From Arenicellales bacterium (GTDB lineage Bacteria > Pseudomonadota > Gammaproteobacteria > BMS3Bbin11): a stretch of 16,236 nucleotides of DNA. This document shows, in pieces, positions 1 through 8,820 of the stretch (position 1 is its first letter; every line of letters starts with the position of its first letter). The position numbers and the translations under genes were made by a program. A model generated the notes under the pieces. It ran no database searches and was not told the DNA's origin. It saw only the letters and a list, made by a program, of their open reading frames with translations. The stretch covers positions 1 to 16,236 of the forward strand of contig JARFQC010000216.1 of the NCBI GenBank assembly GCA_029287965.1, given 5' to 3'.

Positions 1-1
1 C

Positions 2-73
2 AGCGAGGCGATCGCGCATATGATGAAGGGGATGGGATCCAGGCAGGACAATTTCCGTATCCGTGCCAGCTAG
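2..73 (+). CDS. Possible 3' end of an unidentified plus-strand gene (partial)
   Basis: An open frame runs from the window edge to a TAG at 71-73 and would end in the residues DNFRIRAS. Its codons are rich in third-position G/C, as in the real genes of this window. The TAG overlaps the murU stop codon (70-72, other strand), so the two genes would be convergent with touching stops. Only 23 residues are visible and I do not recognise them. A minus-strand start at 17-19 (beginning MRDRLA) is an alternative reading of the same bases. This is weak evidence. Confidence 0.3.
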   Translation, partial: SEAIAHMMKGMGSRQDNFRIRAS

Positions 74-747
74 GTACCTTCCGCCAGCAGTTTTTCTGAC
101 AAACTGCGCAGGCGCCCGGCGGTTCCGATATCCATCCATTCACCGCTGTAGGTTTGACCACTGACCTCACAGTCAGCAAAACGTGAGCGCAGCAGTCCGG
201 CCAGCGGGAAGCGGCCACCAGTGCAGCCGTCAAACAGCCGGTGACGGTAGACGCCGATGCCACTGAAGGTCCAGCTTTTGCTATTGCGATCGGCAGCCGT
301 TACGCAATGACCGTCAAGACCGAAATCACCGTCCGGGTTATGCGCCGGATTATCGACCAGCACCAGGTGAGCAAGTGTGTCTATCTCAGTGGGCAGCTGG
401 TCGAGCGGCATGTCTGTCCAGACATCGCCATTAATGACCATAAAAGGATCGGACCGCAGCAGCGGCAGGGCTTTGTGGATGCCCCCGCCGGTTTCCAGCA
501 CGCAGCCGGATTCATCGGAATAGCGGATGGACACGCCGTAGCGGCGGCCATCGCCGAGAGTGTCCATGATCTGTCCGGCGAGATGGGCGACATTGATGAC
601 CACATCGCGGATGCCGGCATCAGCAAGCGCGAGCAGGTGGTGTTCGATCAGGCGGTGCGGACCCGCCTGCAGCAGGGGCTTTGGCGTGGTATCGGTTAGC
701 GGGCGCAGGCGTTCCCCCCGGCCGGCGGCGAGTATCATGGCATGCAT
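70..747 (-). CDS. murU: N-acetylmuramate alpha-1-phosphate uridylyltransferase MurU
   Basis: MurU is a sugar-nucleotide transferase that turns MurNAc-alpha-1-phosphate and UTP into UDP-MurNAc, the last step of a peptidoglycan recycling route that bypasses de novo MurA/MurB synthesis. The 225 residues carry the family start MILAAG, the G-x-G-x-R nucleotide loop with RLRPLT and PKPL (residues 7-25), LETGGGI (84-90) and the metal-binding NGD at 106-108. Closely related glucose-1-phosphate nucleotidyltransferases share these motifs. The MurU call rests on its length, the MHAMILAAG start and the amgK neighbour. The gene overlaps the end of amgK by 13 bases. The first ATG (745-747) has GGAG five bases upstream, so I prefer it to the ATG at residue 4. 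Cytoplasmic enzyme, co-transcribed with amgK. Confidence 0.9.
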   Translation of the reverse strand: MHAMILAAGRGERLRPLTDTTPKPLLQAGPHRLIEHHLLALADAGIRDVVINVAHLAGQIMDTLGDGRRYGVSIRYSDESGCVLETGGGIHKALPLLRSDPFMVINGDVWTDMPLDQLPTEIDTLAHLVLVDNPAHNPDGDFGLDGHCVTAADRNSKSWTFSGIGVYRHRLFDGCTGGRFPLAGLLRSRFADCEVSGQTYSGEWMDIGTAGRLRSLSEKLLAEGT

Positions 748-1721
748 GGAAGCTCCGCAATGAAATCACTCAGCTCTGACAGTTCAGGATCGTTTTCCAG
801 GGCCCGGGTCAGGTAGCGCATGGTCAGAGGTATGTCTGCCAGGTAGCCGTCCTTGCCATCACGGTGATACAGGCGGGAAAAAATACCCGCGACCTTCAGG
901 TGACGCTGGATGCCCATGCGGTGAAACCAGCGCAGGAACAGTTGCTGGTTGCCGTTCTCCAGCAGGTCGGATTGCAGGGCAAGATCGTGATAAAGAAGTG
1001 CCCATTCTTCGACCCGGGATTCCGGCCATTCGATATAGCAGTCCTTGAGCAGGGAGACGAGGTCATAGGTGATCGGGCCGGTGACGGCATCCTGAAAATC
1101 GAGTATGCCGGGATTGAATCGATCGGTGAGCATGAGGTTGCGCGAATGATAGTCGCGATGAACCCAGACCTGTGGTTGCTGCAGGGCTGAATCGGTCAGC
1201 GTGGTCCATGCGCGATCCATGAGTGCATGGTCTTTGGCGGTTACCCGGTACCCGAGATGCTGTGCGAGATACCAGTCGCGAAACAGGTCCATCTCACCGG
1301 CCAGCAGTTCCCGGCTGTAGGCGGGCAGAAAATCTTCCCGGCCCCGTGTGCCCGACTGCAGGACAAGCAGTGCATCCAGTGCATTGCCATACAGGCTCTG
1401 TGCGTTTTCAGCGCTGAGTTCGTCGAGGTACTGGCGTACGCCGAGATCTGTCATCAGGACGAAGCCCTGGATGTCATCTTCGGCGAGAATCTCGGGAACA
1501 TTAAGACCGGTTTGATGGAACTGGCGTGCGATGCGACAGAACGCGCCTGTTTGTTCCTTGTCCGGTGGGGCATCCATCACGATCAGGCTATTCCCGTCGT
1601 GCAGGCCGACTCTGAAATAACGCCTGAAACTGGCATCGCTGGATGCCGGTTTCAGTGTGAATTCTGCATCATTCAGCTGCTGCACGAGCCAACTGCTTAT
1701 TTTTATCTTTCTCTCGTCCAA
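735..1721 (-). CDS. amgK: N-acetylmuramate/N-acetylglucosamine anomeric kinase AmgK
   Basis: AmgK phosphorylates the anomeric carbon of MurNAc (and GlcNAc) using ATP; its product is the substrate of MurU. The 328-residue protein has an aminoglycoside-phosphotransferase fold. It shows the catalytic loop H-R-D-Y-H-S-R-N (H188, catalytic D190, N195) and the metal-binding DFQD at 208-211. The N-terminal lobe has ASFRRYFRV (30-38), a phosphotransferase feature. Length and motifs match Pseudomonas AmgK, and the amgK-murU pair divergent from lptD is the known Pseudomonas arrangement. Other APH-family kinases share the motifs, so the specific call depends on this context. The start ATG at 1719-1721 lies 60 bases from the next coding region, and the divergent spacer must hold its promoter. 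Confidence 0.9.
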   Translation of the reverse strand: MDERKIKISSWLVQQLNDAEFTLKPASSDASFRRYFRVGLHDGNSLIVMDAPPDKEQTGAFCRIARQFHQTGLNVPEILAEDDIQGFVLMTDLGVRQYLDELSAENAQSLYGNALDALLVLQSGTRGREDFLPAYSRELLAGEMDLFRDWYLAQHLGYRVTAKDHALMDRAWTTLTDSALQQPQVWVHRDYHSRNLMLTDRFNPGILDFQDAVTGPITYDLVSLLKDCYIEWPESRVEEWALLYHDLALQSDLLENGNQQLFLRWFHRMGIQRHLKVAGIFSRLYHRDGKDGYLADIPLTMRYLTRALENDPELSELSDFIAELPCMP

Positions 1722-1737
1722 TCGTCCTAACCATCTG

Positions 1738-1743
1738 TATAAT
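1738..1743 (+). promoter_or_regulatory. Candidate -10 box for lptD-surA in the divergent amgK/lptD spacer
   Basis: A perfect TATAAT lies at 1738-1743, about 80 bases ahead of the preferred lptD start. No good -35 hexamer stands 16-18 bases upstream, so this is a partial match. On the opposite strand the same bases give TATTAT with a weak TTCAAG 17 bases upstream, which could serve amgK. I see no convincing sigma-E promoter, although lptD is sigma-E controlled in E. coli. Confidence 0.4.
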
Positions 1744-1820
1744 ACGGCGCTTTAGTTACCGCTTGAAGGGTCAGACATTCTATGCGATTTTACGCGACGC
1801 ACAACCAAAAGGCGCCTGTA

Positions 1821-4106
1821 ATGAGATCACGATTATCCAAATCCGCAGCCACACCACTTCTTACAGCCAGCCTGTGCCTTCCCCTGTTGTATCCCCTTCA
1901 TGCCAGTGCCTACGATGGCGAAATAATTGACGGATTTACCAGTACCCTGATGGACGTCTATCGCGATGCAATTGGTCAGGCCTGTCCACCGGGCGTTACT
2001 GAGCGCAGGGTGCCGTCAGCCGACCTGGCGGAGGGCGCGGTGGCCCTGGAAGGCGAGACTACCGAGCTGATTGACAGCAACACACTGGTATTTTCAGGCA
2101 ACGCGGAGATCGAGAAAGACGGCCTGGTCATCAACTCGGAAAGACTGAAGTACAACAAATCCAACGACACCTTTACCGGTGAAGGCAACGTAAGGATTCA
2201 GAGTCCGGAAGGACACATATTCAAGGCTGATTCCATGGAAATGGAAATTGCCACCGAAATTGGATCTGCCAAAGGCGTCGAGTACACCCTCGTCAATACC
2301 CAGCGCAAGCCCAAGCGCGAAGACCGTGCGTTCGTTCGCGCCCACGGTAAAGCGGACAGTATAGAGTTTGTCGGCAAAGACCTGATATCACTCCAGAACG
2401 CTACGTACTCAACCTGCCGCAAGGACAAGGAAATTGCCGTACTGACCGCCGGGGACATCGAGCTGGACACGACGGCCGGCACCGGTAAGGCCAAGAATAT
2501 GAAGCTGCGTCTGTACGATGTGCCCGTGTTCTGGTTTCCGTATGTGAGCTTTCCGATTGACGATACCAGGAAGACCGGCTTCCTGATGCCTTCAATCGGG
2601 TCGACGACACGCTCCGGCACCGTGGTCAATGTCCCGTACTACTGGAACATTGCACCGAACATGGACGCCACCTTTGCAGGCAAGTACTACAGCAAACGCG
2701 GACTGCAGGGGCAGGGCGAGTACCGCTACCTGTCAAAGAAATTCAAGGGCCAGCTGCTTGGCACCTACCTGCCCGATGACGACGAAACCGGGGAGGACCG
2801 GTATGCGTACCACGTCGGCCATAACCAGCGCTTCACCAACCGCTGGCGCGCGGATGTCGACTTCACTGAAGTATCGGACGCCGATTATTTCAACGACTTT
2901 TCTGATGAAATCCTGTTCACCTCTGCGACCTACCTGCGCCAGAACGTATCGCTGGGGTATGCCGGTGACTGGCTGCGCGGTGATGCCCAGTACACCAATT
3001 TCCAGACCATCGATGAAACCATCCCCGAATCCGTCCGTCCCTATACCCAGGAACCGCGTGTCGTCCTGAGTACCAATCTGCCGAGCGTGAACCGGTTCAA
3101 GTTCTACGGCTATGCCGAGTACAACAACTTCCAGCGTGACGAACGTGTCAGCGGACCGCGTACTGACCTGCTGGGCAGTGCCGAATATGATTTCAATGCC
3201 TTGTACGGCTTCTTCAAGCCCAAGGTTTCCGCCCGTTACACGGGGTACGACCTGGAGACCGTGGATCCCGGTGCCGAAACCAGCCCGACCCGTAGCCTGG
3301 GTACTTTCTCTCTCGACACTGGGCTCTTTTTTGATCGGCTGACGGCTATGAAGGGTAAGGATTACACCCAGACGCTGGAACCGCGCATCTACTACCTGTA
3401 CGTACCCTTCGAAGACCAGGACGATATCCCGATTTTCGATACCGGTGCGACATCGTTCAGTGTCAGCCAGATGTTCCGCGAAAACCGCTTTACCTCGGCT
3501 GACCGTATCGGCGATGCCAACCAGGTGACCCTGGCGCTGACCAGTCGGCTGCTGGAATCGGACTCCGGCCGTGAATTGCTGCGCGGCATGATCGGACAGA
3601 TCTACTACTTCGATGATCGCAAGGTAACCCTGCCGGGGGGTGAACCCCAGACTTTCGGGCGTTCGGATTTCGTCGGTGAGCTTTACGTCAACCTGGCCGA
3701 TCGGCTGAAAATGTTCAACTTCCTGCAGTGGAACGCAGAAGACAGCGAACTCGACCAGTTCCGTACCGATCTGAGATATACGCATGGCCCGGGCAAGGTA
3801 TTCAACCTTGGCTATTATTATGTCCAGGGCGGCCTGGATGAACAGATCAATGCTGACCTGGCCTGGCCGCTGAGCCCCCGCTGGGATCTGACCGCGCGCA
3901 CCCGTTACTCCTTTACCGACGATCGTAGCCTCGAGAGTGGCCTGGGTATAGGTTACGGTGCCTGCTGCTGGGGATTGCGTTTGTCTGCACTTCGCAGGGT
4001 GGACAACCAGAGCGAGGATGTAGACTCCATACTGCTCGAGTTCGAGCTGAACGGATTGACCACGCTAAGCAGAGGATTCGGAGACACGGCGACGGTTATA
4101 CCCTGA
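1821..4106 (+). CDS. lptD: LPS-assembly protein LptD (outer-membrane LPS translocon)
   Basis: LptD is the 26-strand outer-membrane barrel that, with lipoprotein LptE, inserts lipopolysaccharide into the outer leaflet. From the ATG at 1821 it has 761 residues, against 784 for E. coli. A signal peptide ends near ASA before YDG (about residue 30). The OstA/LptA-like jellyroll follows at about 83-145 (LVFSGNAEIEKDG, FTGEGNVRI). The conserved block LYDVPVFWFPYVSFPID marks the start of the barrel domain. Four cysteines match the disulfide pattern of the family: C55, C199, and the adjacent pair C715-C716 in GYGACCWG. An upstream ATG at 1782 adds 13 residues ahead of the signal peptide. I prefer 1821 because AAGG sits eight bases before it and the signal peptide is then canonical. 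surA follows after 16 bases, very likely in the same transcript. Confidence 0.96.
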   Translation: MRSRLSKSAATPLLTASLCLPLLYPLHASAYDGEIIDGFTSTLMDVYRDAIGQACPPGVTERRVPSADLAEGAVALEGETTELIDSNTLVFSGNAEIEKDGLVINSERLKYNKSNDTFTGEGNVRIQSPEGHIFKADSMEMEIATEIGSAKGVEYTLVNTQRKPKREDRAFVRAHGKADSIEFVGKDLISLQNATYSTCRKDKEIAVLTAGDIELDTTAGTGKAKNMKLRLYDVPVFWFPYVSFPIDDTRKTGFLMPSIGSTTRSGTVVNVPYYWNIAPNMDATFAGKYYSKRGLQGQGEYRYLSKKFKGQLLGTYLPDDDETGEDRYAYHVGHNQRFTNRWRADVDFTEVSDADYFNDFSDEILFTSATYLRQNVSLGYAGDWLRGDAQYTNFQTIDETIPESVRPYTQEPRVVLSTNLPSVNRFKFYGYAEYNNFQRDERVSGPRTDLLGSAEYDFNALYGFFKPKVSARYTGYDLETVDPGAETSPTRSLGTFSLDTGLFFDRLTAMKGKDYTQTLEPRIYYLYVPFEDQDDIPIFDTGATSFSVSQMFRENRFTSADRIGDANQVTLALTSRLLESDSGRELLRGMIGQIYYFDDRKVTLPGGEPQTFGRSDFVGELYVNLADRLKMFNFLQWNAEDSELDQFRTDLRYTHGPGKVFNLGYYYVQGGLDEQINADLAWPLSPRWDLTARTRYSFTDDRSLESGLGIGYGACCWGLRLSALRRVDNQSEDVDSILLEFELNGLTTLSRGFGDTATVIP

Positions 4107-4122
4107 TCCCAGTTCATGATCC

Positions 4123-5418
4123 ATGATTCTAGTACGCACACTTCTACTACTAATCTTTGTCTTACCGGGTTACGCACAGAATATCCCGCTTGACCGGGTA
4201 CTGGCCGTCGTCAACGACGACATCATCACCATGCAGGAGCTCGAAGAGCAGGCCGGCATTGCCAAGGCAAGGATGAAACAGCAGGGCACGCCGCTGCCAG
4301 ATGAAAACCTGCTGCGGCAGAAAGTCCTGGAAAAGCTGATATTCGAGAAGCTGCAGATACAAAGTGCAAAGGATGCCGGGGTCATAATCAGCGAAGATAT
4401 GATAGACCAGGCATTAACCAGTGTTGCACAGAGGAACAACCTCAGTATCGATCAGATCCTGGCCAAGCTCAAGGATGAGGGGGTCAATGAAACGGTCTTC
4501 AGGCAGTCATTAAAGGATCAACTGGCGGTCCAGGCGATAATTGACAGGGAAGTGAAAGGCAGGATATCCGTTACTGATAGTGAAGTGGATGCCATGCTGG
4601 AACGCATGCAGCAGGCCGGATCAGGCAACCGCAGCTATAACCTGTCGCATATTCTTATCACGACCCCCGATGATGCATCACAGGAAGATATCCTCGCTGC
4701 CATTCAACGTGCAGAGGAACTGCTTGGCCGAATCCGCTCAGGCGAGCTGAGTTTCAAGGAAGCTGCAGTCAGCTATTCCGACGCCCAGGATGGCATAGAC
4801 GGCGGTGGACTGGGCTGGAGGACTCCTGATCAGCTCCCGGCGATTTTTACCGATGCACTCAAGTCCATGCAGAAGGGTGATGTAAGTCCCATACTGCGCA
4901 GCCCCAACGGGATACATATCCTTGCCTTGAACGAGGTGAAGGGTGCAGATGTCGATCGACAGATGGCCATGCAGACCAGTGCACGTCATATTTTGATCAG
5001 TGCTGAAACCCCGGTTGATATCAGGGCTGCAGAGGAAAGACTGGCACAGATGCGTGAGGAAATTCTTGCCGGTGGGGACTTTGCCGAACTTGCGCTCAAG
5101 TATTCCGAGGATCCGGGCAGTGCGGCGAAAGGCGGCGAACTGGGCTGGATGAACAAGGGAGAAACCGTCCCTGCATTTGAACAGGCGATGGACAACCTGG
5201 AACCCGGTGAACTCAGTCAGCCGGTGGTCAGTCAATTTGGTGTACACCTTATACAGGTCAATGAACGACGTGAGGTCGACGTCAGTGACAAGCTGCGCCG
5301 CGAAAAGGTACGTACCCAGATCGCCAACCGCAAAAGCGAAGAGCGTTACGAGCAGTGGCTGCGGGAACTGAAAGCCGGGGCCTACATCAACTACCGGATA
5401 CCTCTAGAGGAATTGTAG
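4123..5418 (+). CDS. surA: Periplasmic chaperone and peptidyl-prolyl isomerase SurA
   Basis: SurA escorts unfolded outer-membrane proteins, including LptD, through the periplasm. The 431 residues (428 in E. coli) begin with a signal peptide cleaved near GYA-QN (residue 19). Then come the N-terminal chaperone domain (LDRVLAVVNDDIIT, 23-36), a first parvulin domain (about 173-274, SHILI to IHILALN) and a second parvulin domain (about 286-388, ARHILIS to GVHLIQVNE). A C-terminal helix ends the protein. Both isomerase domains carry the GG-LGW element. No clear Shine-Dalgarno sequence precedes the ATG, so translation may be coupled to lptD 16 bases upstream. In many gammaproteobacteria pdxA and ksgA follow; here they do not. 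Confidence 0.96.
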   Translation: MILVRTLLLLIFVLPGYAQNIPLDRVLAVVNDDIITMQELEEQAGIAKARMKQQGTPLPDENLLRQKVLEKLIFEKLQIQSAKDAGVIISEDMIDQALTSVAQRNNLSIDQILAKLKDEGVNETVFRQSLKDQLAVQAIIDREVKGRISVTDSEVDAMLERMQQAGSGNRSYNLSHILITTPDDASQEDILAAIQRAEELLGRIRSGELSFKEAAVSYSDAQDGIDGGGLGWRTPDQLPAIFTDALKSMQKGDVSPILRSPNGIHILALNEVKGADVDRQMAMQTSARHILISAETPVDIRAAEERLAQMREEILAGGDFAELALKYSEDPGSAAKGGELGWMNKGETVPAFEQAMDNLEPGELSQPVVSQFGVHLIQVNERREVDVSDKLRREKVRTQIANRKSEERYEQWLRELKAGAYINYRIPLEEL

Positions 5419-5425
5419 AGGCCAT

Positions 5426-5442
5426 CCTGCAGAGATTGCAGG
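5426..5442. repeat. Hairpin CCTGCA-gagat-TGCAGG after surA
   Basis: A perfect 6-bp stem with a 5-base loop begins eight bases after the surA stop codon. A near copy of the stem, CTGCA-tcca-TGCAG, lies at 5482-5495. Neither has a T run, so neither looks like a Rho-independent terminator. They may be parts of one larger folded intergenic element that also includes the REP-like unit at 5610-5637. Confidence 0.5.
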
Positions 5443-5498
5443 TGCGGCGTCTCCTGTCTTCTCGTCGCGTTACTTAACCTCCTGCATCCATGCAGTCG

Positions 5499-5620
5499 TC
5501 GCCGCGATTAAACTCAGCTTTCACAGCTCGTTGGAGCGATGGTGATCCATCGCGAAAGCATCCTTGCTTTTTTCGCCATGAAGCATTCCACCCAAACTGT
5601 TACCAGCCCAATCGCGGCGA
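5499..5620. repeat. Inverted repeat TCGCCGCGATT / AATCGCGGCGA flanking a hairpin-rich core
   Basis: The 11-base arm at 5499-5509 is the exact reverse complement of 5610-5620. The 100 bases between the arms hold two tight hairpins: GCGATGG-TGAT-CCATCGC (5536-5553), and AAAGCA-TCCT-TGCTTT with extra T's (5555-5573). An additional inner pairing is possible between GCGGCG at 5444-5449 and CGCCGC at 5500-5505. The layout resembles a small mobile or dispersed non-coding repeat of the REP/BIME type. No coding sequence is supported here. Confidence 0.6.
5555..5573 (+). terminator. Possible terminator of lptD-surA
   Basis: The stem AAAGCA-TCCT-TGCTTT runs directly into three more T's. The stem is short and has only two G-C pairs, so it is weak on its own. 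A longer pairing of GCGAAA with TTTCGC at the outer ends could strengthen it. It lies about 135 bases after the surA stop, so it would terminate only a transcript with a long 3' tail. Confidence 0.35.
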
Positions 5621-5637
5621 GGCCGCCGCTCCTACAG
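5610..5637 (-). repeat. REP-like palindromic unit (GTAG-headed)
   Basis: Read on the minus strand, the unit begins CTGTAGGAGCGGC and ends GCCGCGATT. The core stem is GCGGC/GCCGC with a 6-base loop. A GTAG tetranucleotide just 5' of a GC-rich imperfect hairpin is the signature of REP sequences mobilised by REP-associated tyrosine transposases (RAYT/TnpA-REP). The GTAGGAGCGGC wording is typical of pseudomonad and xanthomonad REPs. It lies 10 bases beyond the stop codon of the first amtB, a normal REP position, where it could also protect or attenuate the transcript. Dispersal in this genome cannot be tested from one window. Confidence 0.65.
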
Positions 5638-5647
5638 CAGGCTAAGC

Positions 5648-6949
5648 TCAGAGGTTGTAACCACGCTCCTCGTGCATATGGATATCCAGGCCCTGGATTT
5701 CCTGTTCATCGCTGACACGCAGGCCGCTGGTCAGTAGCCCGACAATCTTCAGGATCACGTAGGTAACGATCGCAGTGTAGACGACTGTTGCTGCAACACC
5801 GATGAATTGAACCTTGAGCTGGCCGGCCATGGAAGTGATGCCTTCAGCGAAGCCATAACCGCTGAACACACCCAGGGTTGTAGCGGAAAATACACCGGCA
5901 AGCATAGTACCGAGTATGCCGCCAACCCCGTGAACAGGGAACACGTCCAGTGAGTCATCGATCTTCAGTACGGTCTTCAGATAGGTGGTCGCATAAAAGC
6001 AGAAAAAGCCTGCAAGAATACCGATAACGAGGGCACCGCCGGGACCGACAAAGCCCGAGGCCGGTGTAATCGTACCCAGCCCGGCGACCATACCCGTGAC
6101 AGTGCCGAGTGCGCTGGGCTTGCCGTAGCGGAACCATTCAATGAACATCCACGTCATGGCTCCGGCCGAAGCGGAAAGGTGGGTGACGATCATGGCCATT
6201 GCCGCGTCGTTATTGGCCGCCAGTGCACTGCCGCCGTTGAAACCGAACCAGCCCACCCACAGCATGCCGGCACCAGCGACGGTCAGGGTCATGTTATGCG
6301 GCGTCATGGCCGAACTGCCGAAGCCCTTGCGCTTGCCCAGTACCAGGGCTGCGACGAGTGCCGCGACACCGGCCGTGATATGCACCACCGTGCCGCCGGC
6401 AAAATCATACAGGCCCATGGCGCCCAGCCAGCCACCGCCCCATACCCAGTGAGTAATCGGGATATAGACCGCGATCAGCCAGATCACGCTGAACAGCACC
6501 ATGGAAGAAAATTTCATGCGTTCGGCGAAGCCACCGATGATCAGAGCGGGGGTAATAATAGCGAAGGTCATCTGGAACAGGGCAAACAGGGACTCGGGTA
6601 TGTCACCGCTTAGGGTTTCCTTGCCTATCCCGGCCATGAAGACCTTGCTGAAGTCACCAATCCAGGCGTTGCCTTCACCGAACGCGAGGCTGTAACCGAA
6701 TGTGAACCAGATGATCGAGGACAGACCGGCGATGGTGAAGCACTGCATCAGGATCGAGAGGACGTTCTTCGATCTGACCAGTCCGCCATAGAAAAGCGCC
6801 AGGCCGGGCAGGGTCATGAACAGCACGAGGGCCGTGGCTGCCAGTATCCATGCAGTATTGCCTGTATCCAGGCTGGCATCCTGCGCTACGGCTGATACGG
6901 GCGCGAACAATGCAAGGCTGACGAGCAGCCTCTTCAATAAAATAGTCAT
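5648..6949 (-). CDS. amtB: Ammonium transporter, AmtB type with signal peptide (first copy)
   Basis: AmtB is a trimeric inner-membrane channel for ammonium/ammonia, blocked by the partner PII protein GlnK when nitrogen is plentiful. The 433 residues begin with a likely cleaved signal peptide (MTILLKRLLVSLALF, cut near VAQ, residue 23), as in E. coli AmtB, and continue with eleven expected membrane helices. The pore pair is H190 (GGTVVHITAG) and H340 (DVFPVHGVGG). D182 of YDFAGG matches the structural aspartate of the family. The cytoplasmic C-terminal tail RVSDEQEIQGLDIHMHEERGY carries the usual coupling motif for GlnK. It lies 47 bases after glnK and shares its transcript. The ribosome site is poor. 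Confidence 0.95.
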   Translation of the reverse strand: MTILLKRLLVSLALFAPVSAVAQDASLDTGNTAWILAATALVLFMTLPGLALFYGGLVRSKNVLSILMQCFTIAGLSSIIWFTFGYSLAFGEGNAWIGDFSKVFMAGIGKETLSGDIPESLFALFQMTFAIITPALIIGGFAERMKFSSMVLFSVIWLIAVYIPITHWVWGGGWLGAMGLYDFAGGTVVHITAGVAALVAALVLGKRKGFGSSAMTPHNMTLTVAGAGMLWVGWFGFNGGSALAANNDAAMAMIVTHLSASAGAMTWMFIEWFRYGKPSALGTVTGMVAGLGTITPASGFVGPGGALVIGILAGFFCFYATTYLKTVLKIDDSLDVFPVHGVGGILGTMLAGVFSATTLGVFSGYGFAEGITSMAGQLKVQFIGVAATVVYTAIVTYVILKIVGLLTSGLRVSDEQEIQGLDIHMHEERGYNL

Positions 6950-6996
6950 AATCTATAAATCCAGGTAGGTCTTTGCGGGTGGAACAGTAGGAATGA

Positions 6997-7335
6997 TCAG
7001 AGTGCGTCGTCGCCGGACTCGCCGGTACGGATGCGAACTACCTGTTCGAGGTTTTGTACGAAGATCTTGCCGTCACCGATCTTGCCGGTACCGGCAGCGC
7101 TGATGATTGCATTGGTGACTGCGTCGAGCTGGTCGGACGAAATCGCGATTTCCAGCTTTACCTTGGGCAGAAAGTCGACCACGTACTCGGCGCCGCGGTA
7201 TAGCTCAGTGTGTCCTTTCTGGCGGCCGAAACCCTTGACTTCGGTTACCGTGATGCCCTTGATGCCGATGTCCGACAACGCATCGCGAACGTCATCGAGG
7301 CGAAATGGCTTGATAATAGCCGTTACCATCTTCAT
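6997..7335 (-). CDS. glnK: Nitrogen regulatory PII protein GlnK (first copy)
   Basis: GlnK is a small trimeric signal protein that reads 2-oxoglutarate, ATP/ADP and, through uridylylation, glutamine, and plugs AmtB when nitrogen is high. All 112 residues of a standard PII are present. The T-loop is GFGRQKGHTELYRGAEY with the uridylylation tyrosine at Y51. Q39 and K58 (ligand binding), the B-loop TGKIGDGK (83-90) and R101/R103 are intact. A very strong Shine-Dalgarno, AAAGGAGG (complement of 7345-7352), lies nine bases upstream of the ATG. By hand count it is identical to the second GlnK of this window at 84 of 112 positions. It heads a two-gene operon with the first amtB. No sigma-54 promoter was found ahead of it. 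Confidence 0.97.
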   Translation of the reverse strand: MKMVTAIIKPFRLDDVRDALSDIGIKGITVTEVKGFGRQKGHTELYRGAEYVVDFLPKVKLEIAISSDQLDAVTNAIISAAGTGKIGDGKIFVQNLEQVVRIRTGESGDDAL

Positions 7336-7361
7336 AACTCAAATCCTCCTTTATTAGTATA

Positions 7362-7367
7362 GGTCAG
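7362..7367 (-). promoter_or_regulatory. Weak -10 candidate upstream of the first glnK
   Basis: Read on the minus strand, TATACT stands 20-26 bases before the glnK start, but no recognisable -35 box accompanies it. The leader would be very short, with transcription starting next to the ribosome site. No GG-N10-GC sigma-54 pattern exists in the minus strand between 7336 and 7440. The position is approximate and the call is weak; the promoter of this operon is unresolved. Confidence 0.2.
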
Positions 7368-7441
7368 CGAGTTTGCCTGATTATGGGTTGTGCATACAAG
7401 GCGCGTGGCGCATCAATCCCGCGTTGTGTCTGGCGACATGC

Positions 7442-7468
7442 AAAAAAAACGGGCGCCGAAGCGCCCGT
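7442..7468 (-). terminator. Strong Rho-independent terminator of the second glnK-amtB operon
   Basis: On the minus strand the sequence reads ACGGGCGC-TTCG-GCGCCCGT followed by more T's. This is a perfect 8-bp GC-rich stem closed by a UUCG tetraloop, with a run of eight T's at 7442-7449 (shown as A's on the plus strand). It begins 31 bases after the stop of the second amtB. It should separate the two glnK-amtB operons into independent transcripts. Confidence 0.93.
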
Positions 7469-7498
7469 AAACTCTCAGGAAGAGATTGGGTTTGGGGA

Positions 7499-8785
<1,287 letters not shown>

Positions 8786-8820
8786 AATAGTTTCCTCTTG
8801 AAGTTAGTAAAATCGCTGGG

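Noticed and set aside
1746..1775. Sigma-E promoter for lptD
   Set aside because: GTCAGA could pass for a -10, but there is no GGAACTT-like -35 at the right distance.
2733..3785. 350-codon open frame opposite lptD
   Set aside because: Antisense shadow of lptD; LptD motifs and conserved cysteines are intact on the plus strand, and the antisense protein has no family features.
5514..5579. 21-residue minus-strand frame (MAKKARMLSRW...) in the hairpin element
   Set aside because: Its bases are explained by the two hairpins; no ribosome site and no support as a protein.
7354..7440. Sigma-54 promoter ahead of the first glnK
   Set aside because: No GG-N10-GC pattern with a -24/-12 match was found on the minus strand in this spacer.
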